From Bradyrhizobium symbiodeficiens (GTDB lineage Bacteria > Pseudomonadota > Alphaproteobacteria > Rhizobiales > Xanthobacteraceae), in NCBI RefSeq assembly GCF_002266465.3, contig NZ_CP029427.2, forward strand, positions 4,590,501 through 4,654,500: a DNA stretch of 64,000 nucleotides, written 5' to 3'. Made by a program: the position numbers and the translations under genes. How positions within the stretch are numbered: the stretch's first letter is position 1; each line of letters begins with the position of its first letter. Shown here piece after piece: positions 7,992 to 16,953 of this stretch. The notes beneath the pieces are model-generated. The model ran no database searches and was not told where the DNA came from. It worked only from the letters and a program-made list of their open reading frames with translations.

Positions 7992-9251
7992 TCAGGTCGC
8001 CGCCGCGACCGCCACCCTCGGCCGCCGCCGACCGAGCAAGACCAGGATCAGCACTGCCGCGCAGGAGAACACAAAGGTGAGACCAAGCGCGCCGCGGCCG
8101 CCGAACTGGGTGAGCAGACCGGCCAAAAGAGGTGGAGAGAGCGCGGACGCGAGATTGAGCGGCAGCGCGATCATCGACGACGCCTTGGCGAATTCGGTCT
8201 GGTCATAGAAAACCAGCGGGATGGTCGCTCGCGCCACCGCCATGGCGCCGCTGCCGGCGCCGTAGAGCAGGATGAAGACCGCGACCGCCCAGATCGCCCC
8301 TTCGCTCAGGATCAGGAGCATCATGGCGACAGGCAACGCCGTGCCCGCGACGAGCCCGGTCGTGATGCCGTCCCACCGCCCGCCGCCGAGGAAGTCGAGC
8401 CCTCGGGCGCTGACCTGGATCACGCCGAGCATCGAGCCGAAGGCGATGGCCTGCGCCGGCGCCAGCCCCTCGGCCCGCAACAGCTCTATCAGGATCGCGC
8501 CGAGGCCGAACTGGACGAAGGCATTGAGCGTGATCGCGCTGACGACGAGGTTGAACGTGCTTCGCGGAATCGCGGCGGCCTTGGACGGCTTAGACAGCTT
8601 GGACGCCACTCCGGCGCCTTCCTTCACCACACGTTGGCGCGGCGTGCCAAAGGCAAACAGCGGCAGACAGATCAGGATCAGCATCGCCGCATAAACGAGG
8701 CAAGTGACGCGCCAGCCGAAATGGCCGCTGAGAAACGAGGTGGTCGGCCAGAAGACGCTGCTGGACAGGCCCGTCACCAGCATCACGGCACCGATGGCAC
8801 TCTTGGCCTGTCGCCCGGCAATCTCGTTGAGCAAGATGTAGGCGCCCGTCGAGAGCGTGGCGCTGCCGCCCATGCCGAGAATGACCCAGCCAGCGAAATA
8901 CAGCATCGGATCGTGCGCGAAGAACAGGACGACGTAGCCGGGCACCATAACGACCGTACCGACCATCATCACGTTGCGGGCGCCGTGCCGCACAAAAGCC
9001 TTGCCGAGCCAGGGCGCGCACAGCCCCATCGTGACATAAAACACCGAATTGCCCGCGAACACGGCCGGCAGGCTCAAGCCGAGATCGGCCGCAAGGTCGC
9101 GGCCGACCACGGCCGGGAGGCTAATCGTAGCCCATCCAATGAGCTGGGTGATCGCGAGCACCAGCAGGACGCCGATCAGCCTGCTGTCAGATTTCAAGAA
9201 CCGCATTCCAAACGTCGCCTGCCCGGCGGCGCAGATCGCGCCGGCAAGCAT
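7992..9251 (-). CDS. MFS transporter
   Basis: A major facilitator superfamily permease of up to 419 residues with about 12 predicted membrane spans. The loop 2-3 region with RHGARNVMMVG and the long hydrophilic mid-loop (about residues 210-235, rich in Lys/Ser/Pro) are visible. The C-terminus ends in an Arg-rich tail. An alternative start 15 codons downstream at 9206 gives the more typical MRFLKSDSR beginning; neither has a strong ribosome-binding site. The substrate is unknown. It is on the same strand as the CoA-transferase unit but separated by 167 bp. Confidence 0.85.
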   Translation of the reverse strand: MLAGAICAAGQATFGMRFLKSDSRLIGVLLVLAITQLIGWATISLPAVVGRDLAADLGLSLPAVFAGNSVFYVTMGLCAPWLGKAFVRHGARNVMMVGTVVMVPGYVVLFFAHDPMLYFAGWVILGMGGSATLSTGAYILLNEIAGRQAKSAIGAVMLVTGLSSSVFWPTTSFLSGHFGWRVTCLVYAAMLILICLPLFAFGTPRQRVVKEGAGVASKLSKPSKAAAIPRSTFNLVVSAITLNAFVQFGLGAILIELLRAEGLAPAQAIAFGSMLGVIQVSARGLDFLGGGRWDGITTGLVAGTALPVAMMLLILSEGAIWAVAVFILLYGAGSGAMAVARATIPLVFYDQTEFAKASSMIALPLNLASALSPPLLAGLLTQFGGRGALGLTFVFSCAAVLILVLLGRRRPRVAVAAAT

Positions 9252-9327
9252 GTCTTACCTGCAGATCGAGGTCACGGGAATGTCGGTCCGGATGGGCACT
9301 GCTGCGTCCGCCGCAGAGCAGCCGTCC

Positions 9328-9498
9328 TCACGCCGTATGTCCGGGATCGACGTGCTTCGGCGTCTTCTTCTCGCGCTGCGGCGTCATCCTGGCCGGATCG
9401 GGCGCACCGGGCACGCCGCGGGGACCCAGCTGTTCGCGCTGGATGTCGTCCTCGGAACGGGATGGCTCGACGCCGTTCGGCTGAGGGGACTTGGTCAT
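9328..9498 (-). CDS. small hydrophilic protein, 56 residues
   Basis: The start ATG (9496-9498) is preceded by AAGGAG at an ideal distance. The product begins MTKSPQPNGVEPSRSEDD and is Pro-, Arg- and Lys-rich, with no hydrophobic segment, so it is probably disordered in the cytoplasm. It shares the strand of the neighbouring 71-residue protein gene 30 bp upstream. No family was recognised; the good ribosome-binding site is the main support. Confidence 0.6.
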   Translation of the reverse strand: MTKSPQPNGVEPSRSEDDIQREQLGPRGVPGAPDPARMTPQREKKTPKHVDPGHTA

Positions 9499-9527
9499 CG
9501 CGTTACTCTCCTTGTTCGGTCACGCCG

Positions 9528-9743
9528 CTAAGGGGCCGCCTTGAACCCGAGCGTGCCCTCGCCCTCCTCGCGGCCGGGCACGCTGACGTGAACTTCATGT
9601 CCCTGCCGAATCGCCAGCGTCGCGGCCAACACCGCGGACTCGAACGCCGCTTCCTTGGTGGCATACCGGTTCTTGACATCGCCGTCGTGAAGCACGCCCC
9701 ACTCGTCCTCGACGGAAACGATGGCATATTGTGCAAGGCTCAT
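9528..9743 (-). CDS. conserved small protein (DUF2188-like), function unknown
   Basis: A 71-residue protein beginning MSLAQYAIVSVEDEWGVLHDG with the pattern YATKEAAFESAVLAATLAIRQGHEV, resembling small DUF2188-type proteins. It starts three bases after the end of the sorbosone-dehydrogenase-like gene, so it is very likely co-transcribed with it. No enzymatic motif is visible. Confidence 0.7.
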   Translation of the reverse strand: MSLAQYAIVSVEDEWGVLHDGDVKNRYATKEAAFESAVLAATLAIRQGHEVHVSVPGREEGEGTLGFKAAP

Positions 9744-9746
9744 TGA

Positions 9747-11090
9747 TCACTCCTGACGCTGCGTGAGTTGGGGATGCGCGGCGGTGACGCGCCAGACGGT
9801 GTTGCCGCTGTCGTCGGCAATCAGCAGCGCGCCGCTCTTGTCCAGCGCAACGCCGACAGGACGACCGCGCGCCTGATTGTCCTTGTTGAGAAAGCCGGTG
9901 ACGACGTCCTGCGCCGGTCCTGAGGGCTTGCCGCCCTCGAACGGGACGTAGACGACCTTGTAGCCGTTCAGCACTTGCCTGTTCCAGCTGCCATGCTCAC
10001 CGACGAAGGCGCCGCCGCGATAGGCGGCGGGCAGGCTCGTGCCGGCGGAGAACACCATCCCGAGCGGAGCGACGTGCGAGCTCAGGGCATAATCCGGCAT
10101 GATCGCCTTGGCGACCAGATCCGGCCGTTGCGGCTTGACGCGGGGATCGACGTGCTGGCCGTAATAGCTGTAGGGCCAGCCGTAGAAGCCGCCGTCCTTC
10201 ACTGAGGTCATGTAATCGGGGACCAGATCGGGCCCGAGTTCGTCGCGCTCGTTCACCACCGTCCACAGCGCACCGGTCTGCGGCTCGAAGCTGAGCCCGT
10301 TGGGATTGCGCAGGCCGCTTGCGAACACGCGCCAGCGGCCGCTGGCACGGTCGACGTCGAGGATGGCGGCGCGGTTGTGCTCGGCCTCCATGCCGTTCTC
10401 GGTGATGTTGCTGTTAGAGCCGACGCCGGCATAGAGCTTCGAACCGTCGGGGCTGGCCACGAGGCTCTTGGTCCAATGGTGGTTGATCGGCCCGCCCGGC
10501 AGCGGCGTCAGCACCGTACCCGGCGCGGTGATCCTGGTGTCGCCCTCGGTGTAGGGATATCTGACGATCGCATCGGCATTGGCGACGTAGAGCTCGTTGC
10601 CGACCAGCGCGATGCCGAACGGCGAATTGAGATGGTCGAGGAAGACGCCTTGCGTATCCGGCACGCCGTCGCCATTGCTGTCGCGCAAGAGCGTGATGCG
10701 ATTGCCCGGCCCGGTATCGTTGCCGCCCGAGGTCGCCCAGGACTCGATGTAGCCCATGACGATCTCCTTGGGGCGTTTGATCCCGGCACCCTTCGGCGCC
10801 TTGGATTCCGCGACCAGCACGTCGCCATTGGGCAGCACGTAGATGAAGCGCGGATGCTGCAGGCCGGTCGCGAAGGCCTTGACCTGCAGGCCCTCAGCCA
10901 CATCAGGCGTCTCGTCTTTCTTCCAGCCGACGATGCGCGCGATGTGCATGGGCGGCAGCAGATATTGCTGGATTTCGGGGAGTTTCGGTTTGGCGCCGAT
11001 CTGCACTTTGGGATCACCGCTGCCGTCGTCGCAGCCGCCCAAGAGCAGCACGGAGGAGCAGAGGAGCGCGCGGGAAAGCTTCGACATCAT
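9747..11090 (-). CDS. sorbosone dehydrogenase-like PQQ beta-propeller lipoprotein
   Basis: A 447-residue protein of the soluble glucose/sorbosone dehydrogenase family (six-bladed propeller). It begins with a lipoprotein signal, LLCSSVLLLGGC, so Cys 20 would be lipidated and the enzyme held at a periplasmic membrane face. Family blocks include GLQHPRFIYVLPNGDVLVAE, NSPFGIALVGNELYVAN, YAGVGSNSNITENG and the late SWNRQVLNGYKVVYVPF. It probably oxidises a sugar or aldose with PQQ and is fed from the adjacent DUF2231 membrane protein gene by an ATGA overlap, which suggests translational coupling. Confidence 0.88.
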   Translation of the reverse strand: MMSKLSRALLCSSVLLLGGCDDGSGDPKVQIGAKPKLPEIQQYLLPPMHIARIVGWKKDETPDVAEGLQVKAFATGLQHPRFIYVLPNGDVLVAESKAPKGAGIKRPKEIVMGYIESWATSGGNDTGPGNRITLLRDSNGDGVPDTQGVFLDHLNSPFGIALVGNELYVANADAIVRYPYTEGDTRITAPGTVLTPLPGGPINHHWTKSLVASPDGSKLYAGVGSNSNITENGMEAEHNRAAILDVDRASGRWRVFASGLRNPNGLSFEPQTGALWTVVNERDELGPDLVPDYMTSVKDGGFYGWPYSYYGQHVDPRVKPQRPDLVAKAIMPDYALSSHVAPLGMVFSAGTSLPAAYRGGAFVGEHGSWNRQVLNGYKVVYVPFEGGKPSGPAQDVVTGFLNKDNQARGRPVGVALDKSGALLIADDSGNTVWRVTAAHPQLTQRQE

Positions 11091-11539
11091 CGCGCAACTC
11101 CCACGCCGTGACGATACACCATGGCCCAACCGAGCCAGCCGGTGACGAGCAGGATCAGGACGGTGAGGAGTGAAAGAACAAGGCCGATGGGCCACACCGA
11201 AGTCCAGCCGTCGCGGGTGTGGATCAGCGTGTTGACGATCGCCAGGACCAGCGCCACCGCATTGCCGATCAGATGCGGCCAAGCCGGCGTCTGCGCCCGC
11301 ACCAGGCGATTGCCGAGGAAATCGGTCAGGCCCGCGATCGCCGCCACTACCCCAAAGATGACGCCGACAACGAGCAGCCACGCAGAAAAATCCGCCCACA
11401 TGATCTCGGCGCTGGCGACATAGGCGATGTCGGTCAGCAGCGCTCCGATGAAGCACGCGATCGGGATCGGCACCAGCATCGGATGAATGGGATGACCCGC
11501 GATCTCAGCGGTGGTGCGCACGCGCACGTCGTCTCGCAC
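11087..11539 (-). CDS. DUF2231 family membrane protein
   Basis: A 150-residue integral membrane protein with about four spans. The family hallmark AGHPIHPMLVPIPIACF lies near the N-terminus, followed by spans rich in Val/Leu/Ile. The GTG start at 11537-11539 has GAGG upstream and gives the usual family length. Its stop overlaps the start of the PQQ-enzyme gene by four bases. DUF2231 proteins often sit beside redox enzymes and may carry electrons or haem; here that is inference from the coupling. Confidence 0.82.
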   Translation of the reverse strand: MRDDVRVRTTAEIAGHPIHPMLVPIPIACFIGALLTDIAYVASAEIMWADFSAWLLVVGVIFGVVAAIAGLTDFLGNRLVRAQTPAWPHLIGNAVALVLAIVNTLIHTRDGWTSVWPIGLVLSLLTVLILLVTGWLGWAMVYRHGVGVAR

Positions 11540-11601
11540 GGTTGGCCTCGTGTGACTATCGGTCCTGCCCGATTGCCAACCCGTGCGCGGGACGATGGTT
11601 C

Positions 11602-11907
11602 CTAGCTGCGCCGCAGACCCAGCCTTTCGCGGACCTCGTCGTCCTCGATCGCCTGGTCGCGCCGCGCATCCTTGCCGGCCTCGAAATCTTCCGCGATCGC
11701 CTCCAGCGTCCGAAACGCATCCCCTGCGCCTGGCGCCGCCGCGAGGTGAGCAAACGACTGACCGTTGACCGTGAGATCGGCTTCGCCCCAAGGCGTAGTG
11801 TCGATCTCCAGGCGGTCACCGCCGGCATTTGCGGTGAAGTGCTGGACGGTGGATTTGGAGGTCGGCAGCGTGAGATCCGGCGTCCAGTCGATCGGCTTGT
11901 CGGTCAT
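11602..11907 (-). CDS. small hypothetical protein
   Basis: A 101-residue acidic, soluble protein starting MTDKPIDWTPDLTLPTSKST. The middle (GGDRLEIDTTPWGEADLTVNGQ) predicts beta strands, and the C-terminus is charged with Asp/Glu/Arg. GGGAG precedes the ATG. No known domain was recognised. It is on the same strand as the DUF2231 gene, 62 bp upstream. Confidence 0.65.
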   Translation of the reverse strand: MTDKPIDWTPDLTLPTSKSTVQHFTANAGGDRLEIDTTPWGEADLTVNGQSFAHLAAAPGAGDAFRTLEAIAEDFEAGKDARRDQAIEDDEVRERLGLRRS

Positions 11908-12169
11908 GTCGTGGTTCTCCCGCAGTTGCAACCAATGGATAGACCATCGGGTACCGCCGGCATTGACCTGGATCAGCCTGGGATCTGCCATCCTCGGGGC
12001 GAGCGCGACGCGAAGCAATTTGCATTGGTCCCCTGTTAAAGGCGGACCTTTGAGGGATCGCGATGTCAGTTCAAACGTGCCGAGTAATGCCGACTTTTCA
12101 GGCGACCGTTGTTCCGTGAGACTTCAGGTCTCCGGCTAAACATGAAATGCCATCGAAGCAGCTCTACCG

Positions 12170-12634
12170 TCACCCATGCTTATCTTGTGCATGTTTTGGC
12201 TGCACTGACCAAGCGGCTGGCTCGTCGTCTTTGTCTGCTTCGGCCGCTGCCGCGGTCGCCTGCACTTTGCCGGGCTTGTGATGGGCGGGCGCATAGATCG
12301 CATAAACCTGCATCGGCGTTGCGCCTACGTTGGTGATATTGTGCCAGGTCCCCGCCGGAACAAGCACACACCAACCGTCCGAGACTTCCTTTTCAAAAGT
12401 CAGTTCGTCTTTCGCGGCTCCCATCTGCACCCGGCCGTGGCCAGCGTCGAGGCGCAGAAACTGGTCCGTCTCCGGATGCGCTTCCAGGCCAATATCTCCG
12501 CCGACGGGGATCGACATCAGCGTCACTTGCAGATAGCGCCCGCTCCAAGCGACCGCGCGATAATCTGTATTTTCCTTCGTCGCGTGTTCAATGTTGAACG
12601 ATTGCGGCTTCGGGCCAATGTCATTGATCGCCAT
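12170..12634 (-). CDS. cupin domain protein
   Basis: A 154-residue single-domain cupin. Motif 1 is degenerate (GLEAHPETDQFLRLDAGHGRVQMG) and motif 2 is clear (LVPAGTWHNITNVGATPMQVYAIYAP), keeping metal-binding His residues. The Ala/Lys-rich tail of about 35 residues is probably disordered. The ATG at 12632-12634 is preferred because GGAG stands seven bases upstream; MESE would add four residues. Role unknown; similar cupins are annotated as mannose-6-phosphate-isomerase-like. Confidence 0.82.
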   Translation of the reverse strand: MAINDIGPKPQSFNIEHATKENTDYRAVAWSGRYLQVTLMSIPVGGDIGLEAHPETDQFLRLDAGHGRVQMGAAKDELTFEKEVSDGWCVLVPAGTWHNITNVGATPMQVYAIYAPAHHKPGKVQATAAAAEADKDDEPAAWSVQPKHAQDKHG

Positions 12635-12831
12635 TTCAGACTCCATTCTGGCCGCTGCAATGCAACGAGCGAACCGGGATAATCGCAGGCTTCGCGGCGA
12701 ATCCATTGCGACAGATCAAGGAAGCCAAGGGACGCCTATCCGGACCGGACTCACGCAGACTCCCCAAGCTGCGGCGGGTGCCGATCAAGCGTGAAACGCA
12801 CTGAGTTTGGAGAACTTGCTTTTGGCAACTG

Positions 12832-13066
12832 ATGCGCATGACGGTGGTTACTCACATGAGTTTTCTGCTGACTCCGTTAATTGCCTTGCTGCTTTGCGCT
12901 CCAAAGTACATCGACGGAACGATGACCCTCGGCGAGGTCGTCCAGGCCGCCGCGGCATTCGTCGTCGTCCAAGGCGCCTTCAGTTGGATTACCGACAGCT
13001 CTGGGGCGATCGCCGAGTGGACTGCTTCGGCCAACCGCATCGCTACTGCTGGCGCTAGACCAGATC
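12832..13066 (+). pseudogene. fragment of an SbmA/BacA-type ABC transporter permease/ATPase
   Basis: About 75 codons match the membrane domain of YddA/SbmA-BacA-like ABC proteins: THMSFLLTPLIALLLCAPKY followed by TLGEVVQAAAAFVVVQGAF and WTASANRIAT. Normal family members exceed 550 residues. Similarity stops abruptly near 13066 and the frame then runs into unrelated sequence. Nothing of the ATPase domain remains nearby, so this is a remnant left by a rearrangement at the left edge of the accessory region. Confidence 0.6.
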
Positions 13067-13306
13067 GGTGGGTAGGCAAGTTCCAGCGCTTCGCGGCAGT
13101 GCATCTGGAAAGACAGAGACCAGACTTTGATAGCACGATCTGCTTCTTCGTAAAGGTCATGCCGATCTGCTTTGGCTAGCGTCTGGCAACGGCCACAAGC
13201 TTGATCGGAATCAAGACACACCCGGGCTGCGGCCGTAACATCAGGCGAGCGCAGATTTGCTCTGGACGGATCAAAACGGCTGATCCAAACGCTGAGGGAG
13301 ACACCC

Positions 13307-14005
13307 ATGAGCCGTCCCCGCCACAACGAGACCCACCTGGTCGATCGCATAGGATGGCTCAGGGCCGCGGTGCTTGGCGCCAACGACGGAATCATATCAA
13401 CCGCTAGCCTGATTGTCGGAGTAGCGGCAGCTGCGGCGAAGCAGAACGACGTGCTGATTGCAGGGGTCGCGGGACTGGTCGCCGGCGCCATGTCCATGGC
13501 CGCAGGCGAGTATGTCTCTGTGAGTTCGCAGTCCGACACTGAGAGAGCGGATGTCGCAAGAGAACGAAGCGAACTGCGCAGTAATCCCGACGGCGAACTC
13601 GGTGAGCTTGCAGAGATCTACGTCCGGCGCGGGCTCGACGCTGACCTTGCCCGGCGAGTTGCAGCGCAACTGATGAAGAAGGATGCGCTCGGCGCCCATG
13701 CTCGCGACGAACTTGGCATTTCAGAGATGACCACCGCACGGCCCGTGCAAGCAGCTGTAACTTCGGCCCTGACATTTTCGGTAGGAGCAGCAATGCCATT
13801 GCTGATGGTCGTCGTGTCACCTTCGAACGTGCTGGTCCCGGTTACGTCAGCGGCGTCCCTGGGCTTTCTTGCGTTTCTCGGCGCGGTCGGCGCAAAGGCA
13901 GGCGGTGCGAATATCCTTCGCGCGACGATCCGGGTCACGTTCTGGGGAGCATTGGCACTCGGCATCACCGCTGGGATAGGAAAATTGTCTGGCGCGATAC
14001 TCTAG
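13307..14005 (+). CDS. VIT1/CCC1 family metal ion transporter
   Basis: A 232-residue membrane protein of the vacuolar-iron-transporter family, which moves Fe2+ or Mn2+. The N-terminal block WLRAAVLGANDGIISTASL holds the conserved metal-path residues. A cytosolic Glu/Arg-rich loop (about residues 70-130) forms the metal-binding domain, and the C-terminal half has three further spans. GAGGGAG precedes the ATG. Its left neighbour is an ABC-transporter fragment and its right neighbour a broken gene, so it is an intact gene inside a decayed region. Confidence 0.88.
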   Translation: MSRPRHNETHLVDRIGWLRAAVLGANDGIISTASLIVGVAAAAAKQNDVLIAGVAGLVAGAMSMAAGEYVSVSSQSDTERADVARERSELRSNPDGELGELAEIYVRRGLDADLARRVAAQLMKKDALGAHARDELGISEMTTARPVQAAVTSALTFSVGAAMPLLMVVVSPSNVLVPVTSAASLGFLAFLGAVGAKAGGANILRATIRVTFWGALALGITAGIGKLSGAIL

Positions 14006-14163
14006 AAACCAGACTGATGCTCTATCTTACTTTCCCAGAATACTGGCTTGCCATCGATGTACCCCATCGGAGTCATGATGCTTCGTTGATTGTTGATCTC
14101 AGGTTGTATTGTAGCTCATATTTGAGCAATTGGCGTCGCGCCGACGCAACGCGGGGGAATGGG

Positions 14164-14750
14164 ATGCCAGTCTACGATTGTATTCGAAGCGCCGCGCGCG
14201 AGAGCGGTGGCAAGTTGATGACGTTTACACTTATGATGAAATTCCTGAGGGGCTTCGAACTCAGGTCGTACATATCTGGGGAGATACCATCGGTATTCCG
14301 TATGTCACCTCTGGCCCCAGCGGAACAACCCAAAAAATTCAATCGACCTATCAGCAGATCGCCAAAATTCTGCGGCGTGAATACCGTGTATTTACTTTGA
14401 CAGAGACCAACCGGGATCCAGACGAAGATCGACATGCCTTCGATGAACTGAAGCTATGGTTTCTTACGGAGGGAAACACCGATCGAGTCTTGGACGCGAT
14501 TGAACTAACTGCCAGGAAGATCGAGCGAGTTTGTTCACGTCACGACTACATATCCCCTCGCCGGAACAACGAGGAGCTTTGTAAGGATGCAATCGCAGAA
14601 CTGAACATCCGCTTCAAAGAAAACGGCGTTGGCTACCAGTACTCCGATGGAAGCATTATCCGCGTTGATTCCCAGCTAATACACCCCGAAGCTGTCATCC
14701 CAGCTCTGACAGTACTCCGAGATCCAGCATTTGAACGTCGTCGAGCGGTT
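14164..14750 (+). pseudogene. broken STM4504/CBY_0614-like gene (frameshifted and 3' truncated)
   Basis: The protein frame LYSKRRARERWQVDDVYTYD onwards (about 200 codons) resembles the STM4504/CBY_0614 family, which is related to AbiJ-type proteins. The natural start is ATG 14164 (ribosome-binding site GGGGGAAT): it reads MPVYD and then needs one extra base near 14178-14180 to enter the long frame, so a single T appears lost. At the 3' end, similarity ends after ALTVLRDPAFE, where family members continue for over 100 residues. The remaining tail overlaps the XRE gene antisense. Family recall is from memory; an intact homologue alignment would settle it. Confidence 0.5.
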
Positions 14751-15399
14751 CTAGATAGCGCGAGTTGAGGTGATAGAAGCCTTGCTTGGCAGCGGGCTTG
14801 ATGTGTCGCCACCAGGTTGTGCCGTCGGCTAGATGCGAGATGAAATTCTCGTTCTGGCCTTGTCGAAGCAGAACATACTGACTGATCGGCTCCATCGCCT
14901 CTTCCCGATATACGAGAAGCCAACCGCGCATCTTACCTTGGTTTATGTCGAGCGCGACTGAGCCGGCCGGCAAGTGGGCGCCGCCAGCGACGCGGCGACC
15001 CGTCTGCTCAAACTGGACCTTGTCGTCCGAGGTGATCGAACCTACCACCGGGACGGTCTTTGCGGCCGAGCTGTAGGCGTCTGTAGCGTAACTGAAACCC
15101 AAGACTTCCAGCGGAACACTGACGGCTTTGCCGATCTGGTCGGCGCGATCGGTATCGAGCCAGGTATCGCGCTCCTCAAGACGGCGAATGGTTTCTCGGG
15201 TCACTCCGACGAGTTTGCCAACGTCCTCGAGTGACATCCCGACACGCCGACGGTAGAAGCGGATCGAGTTTGGAGGAGGGGCGCTGTTGAGGCGACTTTC
15301 CTTGTCTCTCTGTCCCTTCCGGCCGGCGTTTAGTCGCGATCTGGGATTGTCCGGCAAGTCGTGGGAAAAGGAGTTCTGCGAATTGGCGAGGGCGCTCAC
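14695..15399 (-). CDS. XRE-type regulator with S24/LexA-like C-terminal region
   Basis: A 234-residue regulator. The helix-turn-helix spans about residues 48-85: FYRRRVGMSLEDVGKLVG then VTRETIRRLEERD. After a linker, TVPVVGSITSDDKVQF resembles the start of the S24 peptidase/LexA-like fold of phage-type repressors, though no catalytic Ser/Lys pair was identified. The start is GTG with a short AAGG spacing, so the first 40 disordered residues may not all be made. It overlaps the broken gene 14164-14750 tail to tail. Three 10-bp elements 270-340 bp upstream could be its operators. Confidence 0.75.
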   Translation of the reverse strand: MSALANSQNSFSHDLPDNPRSRLNAGRKGQRDKESRLNSAPPPNSIRFYRRRVGMSLEDVGKLVGVTRETIRRLEERDTWLDTDRADQIGKAVSVPLEVLGFSYATDAYSSAAKTVPVVGSITSDDKVQFEQTGRRVAGGAHLPAGSVALDINQGKMRGWLLVYREEAMEPISQYVLLRQGQNENFISHLADGTTWWRHIKPAAKQGFYHLNSRYLEPLDDVQMLDLGVLSELG

Positions 15400-15531
15400 G
15401 CCGCCTTGAGATCGTCTAAAGTGATTTTGCTGCGCTGCTGGCAGATGGATGCGACCGTCGAAGCATACCGCTCCGTGATCGCGCGCGACGTCTCAGTGGT
15501 CCGTCTGATCAGCTCCCGGTGTTGTCAGCAT
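15396..15531 (-). pseudogene. possible small coupled gene ahead of the XRE regulator, frameshifted
   Basis: A frame ending ITERYASTVASICQQRSK then KITLDDLKAA stops with a GTGA overlap on the XRE start codon, the layout of a coupled two-gene unit. Its start is blocked by a stop. ATG at 15529-15531 (MLTTP) would enter the frame if one G of a GGG run were absent, giving about 44 residues. This could be a decayed antitoxin-sized protein or chance; there is no good ribosome-binding site. Confidence 0.25.
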
Positions 15532-16127
15532 AGGGCCAGACCGACATCCAGATCGCGCAACTCGGTAGGCAGGTGCCCCAAACCGTGACGAGCTCGATCG
15601 CGAGCCACGTCGACGGGGAGAGAGTCGCCCAGCGCCTAGGAGACGGCCATTCCAGGCAAGCCTTGGCGACTGATAAGCTTTCGTATGAAACCTTATCAGT
15701 CGATGCGCTGACTCCGTTTTGCGACCGAACCTTATCAGTCAATCGTCCCCTTCGTTTGCGGCGACCCATCCTATCGTGGTCGACCGCACTGAGAAATGCA
15801 AAAAGGCGCGTAGCCAACCCAGCTATATTGCACGTGACGTACCATCCCATCTACGAGCCGTCCGCTCATAACGTAAGTATAACGATCGAAAAGATCAAAA
15901 AAAATGAACTTGGCGCTTCATTGACCACCTTTTCGCAGCTTGGTCATGGGTTTCGGTGGTCAACCGGTGGTCGGTGGCATGTCTTGTCTTGTCGATCAAA
16001 AGAAGAGGCACGCCCTCGCGTCGGTCCAATCCGTCATGGGCAAGTTTGATCTAATCAAAGAGTTTTTCGTCCAGCCCGACTTCGGACCACCTCGTCCCAC
16101 GACGGTACCGCGATGGAGAATGGAATC
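15532..16127. other. gene-poor stretch upstream of ureD
   Basis: About 600 bp without a convincing gene. It holds the CTTATCAGTC elements (15668-15740) and then an AT-richer zone (15840-15920) unlike the flanking GC-rich genes. Short frames are present but none has both a ribosome-binding site and recognisable protein sequence. Confidence 0.5.
15668..15740. repeat. three copies of a 10-bp element CTTATCAGTC
   Basis: GACTGATAAG (15668-15677) and CTTATCAGTC (15692-15701) form a perfect inverted pair across 14 bp. A third copy lies at 15731-15740 in direct orientation to the second. Such spacing fits a repressor operator cluster or a hairpin. The nearest DNA-binding gene is the XRE regulator on the left. 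Confidence 0.6.
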
Positions 16128-16928
16128 TTATAGGGAGAGCTTGTTCAACGATCTTGGTAGCGTTTCCCGGTAGATCACTTTGACGCTCTCGAAAGCTTGA
16201 CGGATGCACCTCAGCTCCAGGGCGGCGAGACGGATCCCGAGCCCTGCCTGCGCGGGCGACGTGGTCGCTGCCCCATAGAGCCCTCGGATCCCCTCCAGCG
16301 CTGTTGTCAACTTCTCTTGGAGATCCGCCAGATCATGACCGGGGGGCAGCACCATGAATGCTGATCCAAAAGCTCCATGGCCGCGAAAGATGCTACGCTC
16401 GGGTCGGTATATACGCGTCCGCTCAATCAGCAGCGGCTCGCTACCTGATCTCCTCAGGCAGAACGTCGAAGCCAACTCGCGGAAGTCACGCCCCATACCA
16501 ATAGGGTCGTGCATCGTGAAAGCATCGAAGATTAACGCATAAGCGTCGGTCGCGCAGTCCAGTTCGATGGTTTGTGACAAGGCCGCGTCGGGAAACAGAA
16601 TGCGCGGCTCAGGCAGGTATTCGAGGCTGGCGCCGTTCTCCACATGAAGGTTAACGCTCTCCGTAGCGCGAGTGGCCGGCGCCGCTCGATGCACCGATGT
16701 CGCGCCCTGGCTGACCAGGCATACGGCCGTTCCGGGCCCAAGCGTGAGGCGCTGCGCGAGATTGTCCCCGCCATGAACCGCCCCGCTTCCCGTCTGGACG
16801 ATCACGGTGAGGCAATCCGGCCGGTCCCGGTCGATGTGAAAGCTGCGCGTCAGCACAAACGGCCAGGCAAACAGGCGCCGGTCGATCACGGTACGCCCGC
16901 CGCGGCGGACGAAGCTCAGATCGAACAA
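16128..16928 (-). CDS. ureD: urease accessory protein UreD
   Basis: A 266-residue UreD/UreH chaperone. It binds apo-urease with UreF and UreG and guides nickel to the active site. Family blocks include TVIVQTGSGAVHGGDNLA, TAVCLVSQGATSVHRAAP, LEYLPEPRILFPDAALSQ and the late IRLAALELRCIR. The start is TTG with GGGAG eight bases upstream. It is the last gene of the long amide/urease unit, 25 bp after ureG; in most operons ureD comes first, so the order is unusual. Confidence 0.9.
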   Translation of the reverse strand: MFDLSFVRRGGRTVIDRRLFAWPFVLTRSFHIDRDRPDCLTVIVQTGSGAVHGGDNLAQRLTLGPGTAVCLVSQGATSVHRAAPATRATESVNLHVENGASLEYLPEPRILFPDAALSQTIELDCATDAYALIFDAFTMHDPIGMGRDFRELASTFCLRRSGSEPLLIERTRIYRPERSIFRGHGAFGSAFMVLPPGHDLADLQEKLTTALEGIRGLYGAATTSPAQAGLGIRLAALELRCIRQAFESVKVIYRETLPRSLNKLSL

Positions 16929-16953
16929 TGCACGCTCTCCCGCCGCAACGCCC

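Noticed and set aside
11542..12039. A 165-codon plus-strand frame opposite the small minus-strand gene
   Set aside because: It overlaps real minus-strand genes, lacks a ribosome-binding site and reads as antisense low-complexity protein.
14017..14400. A 127-codon plus-strand gene over the STM4504-like region
   Set aside because: It has no family features; the neighbouring frame carries the recognisable protein, and this frame only supplies its probable first five codons.
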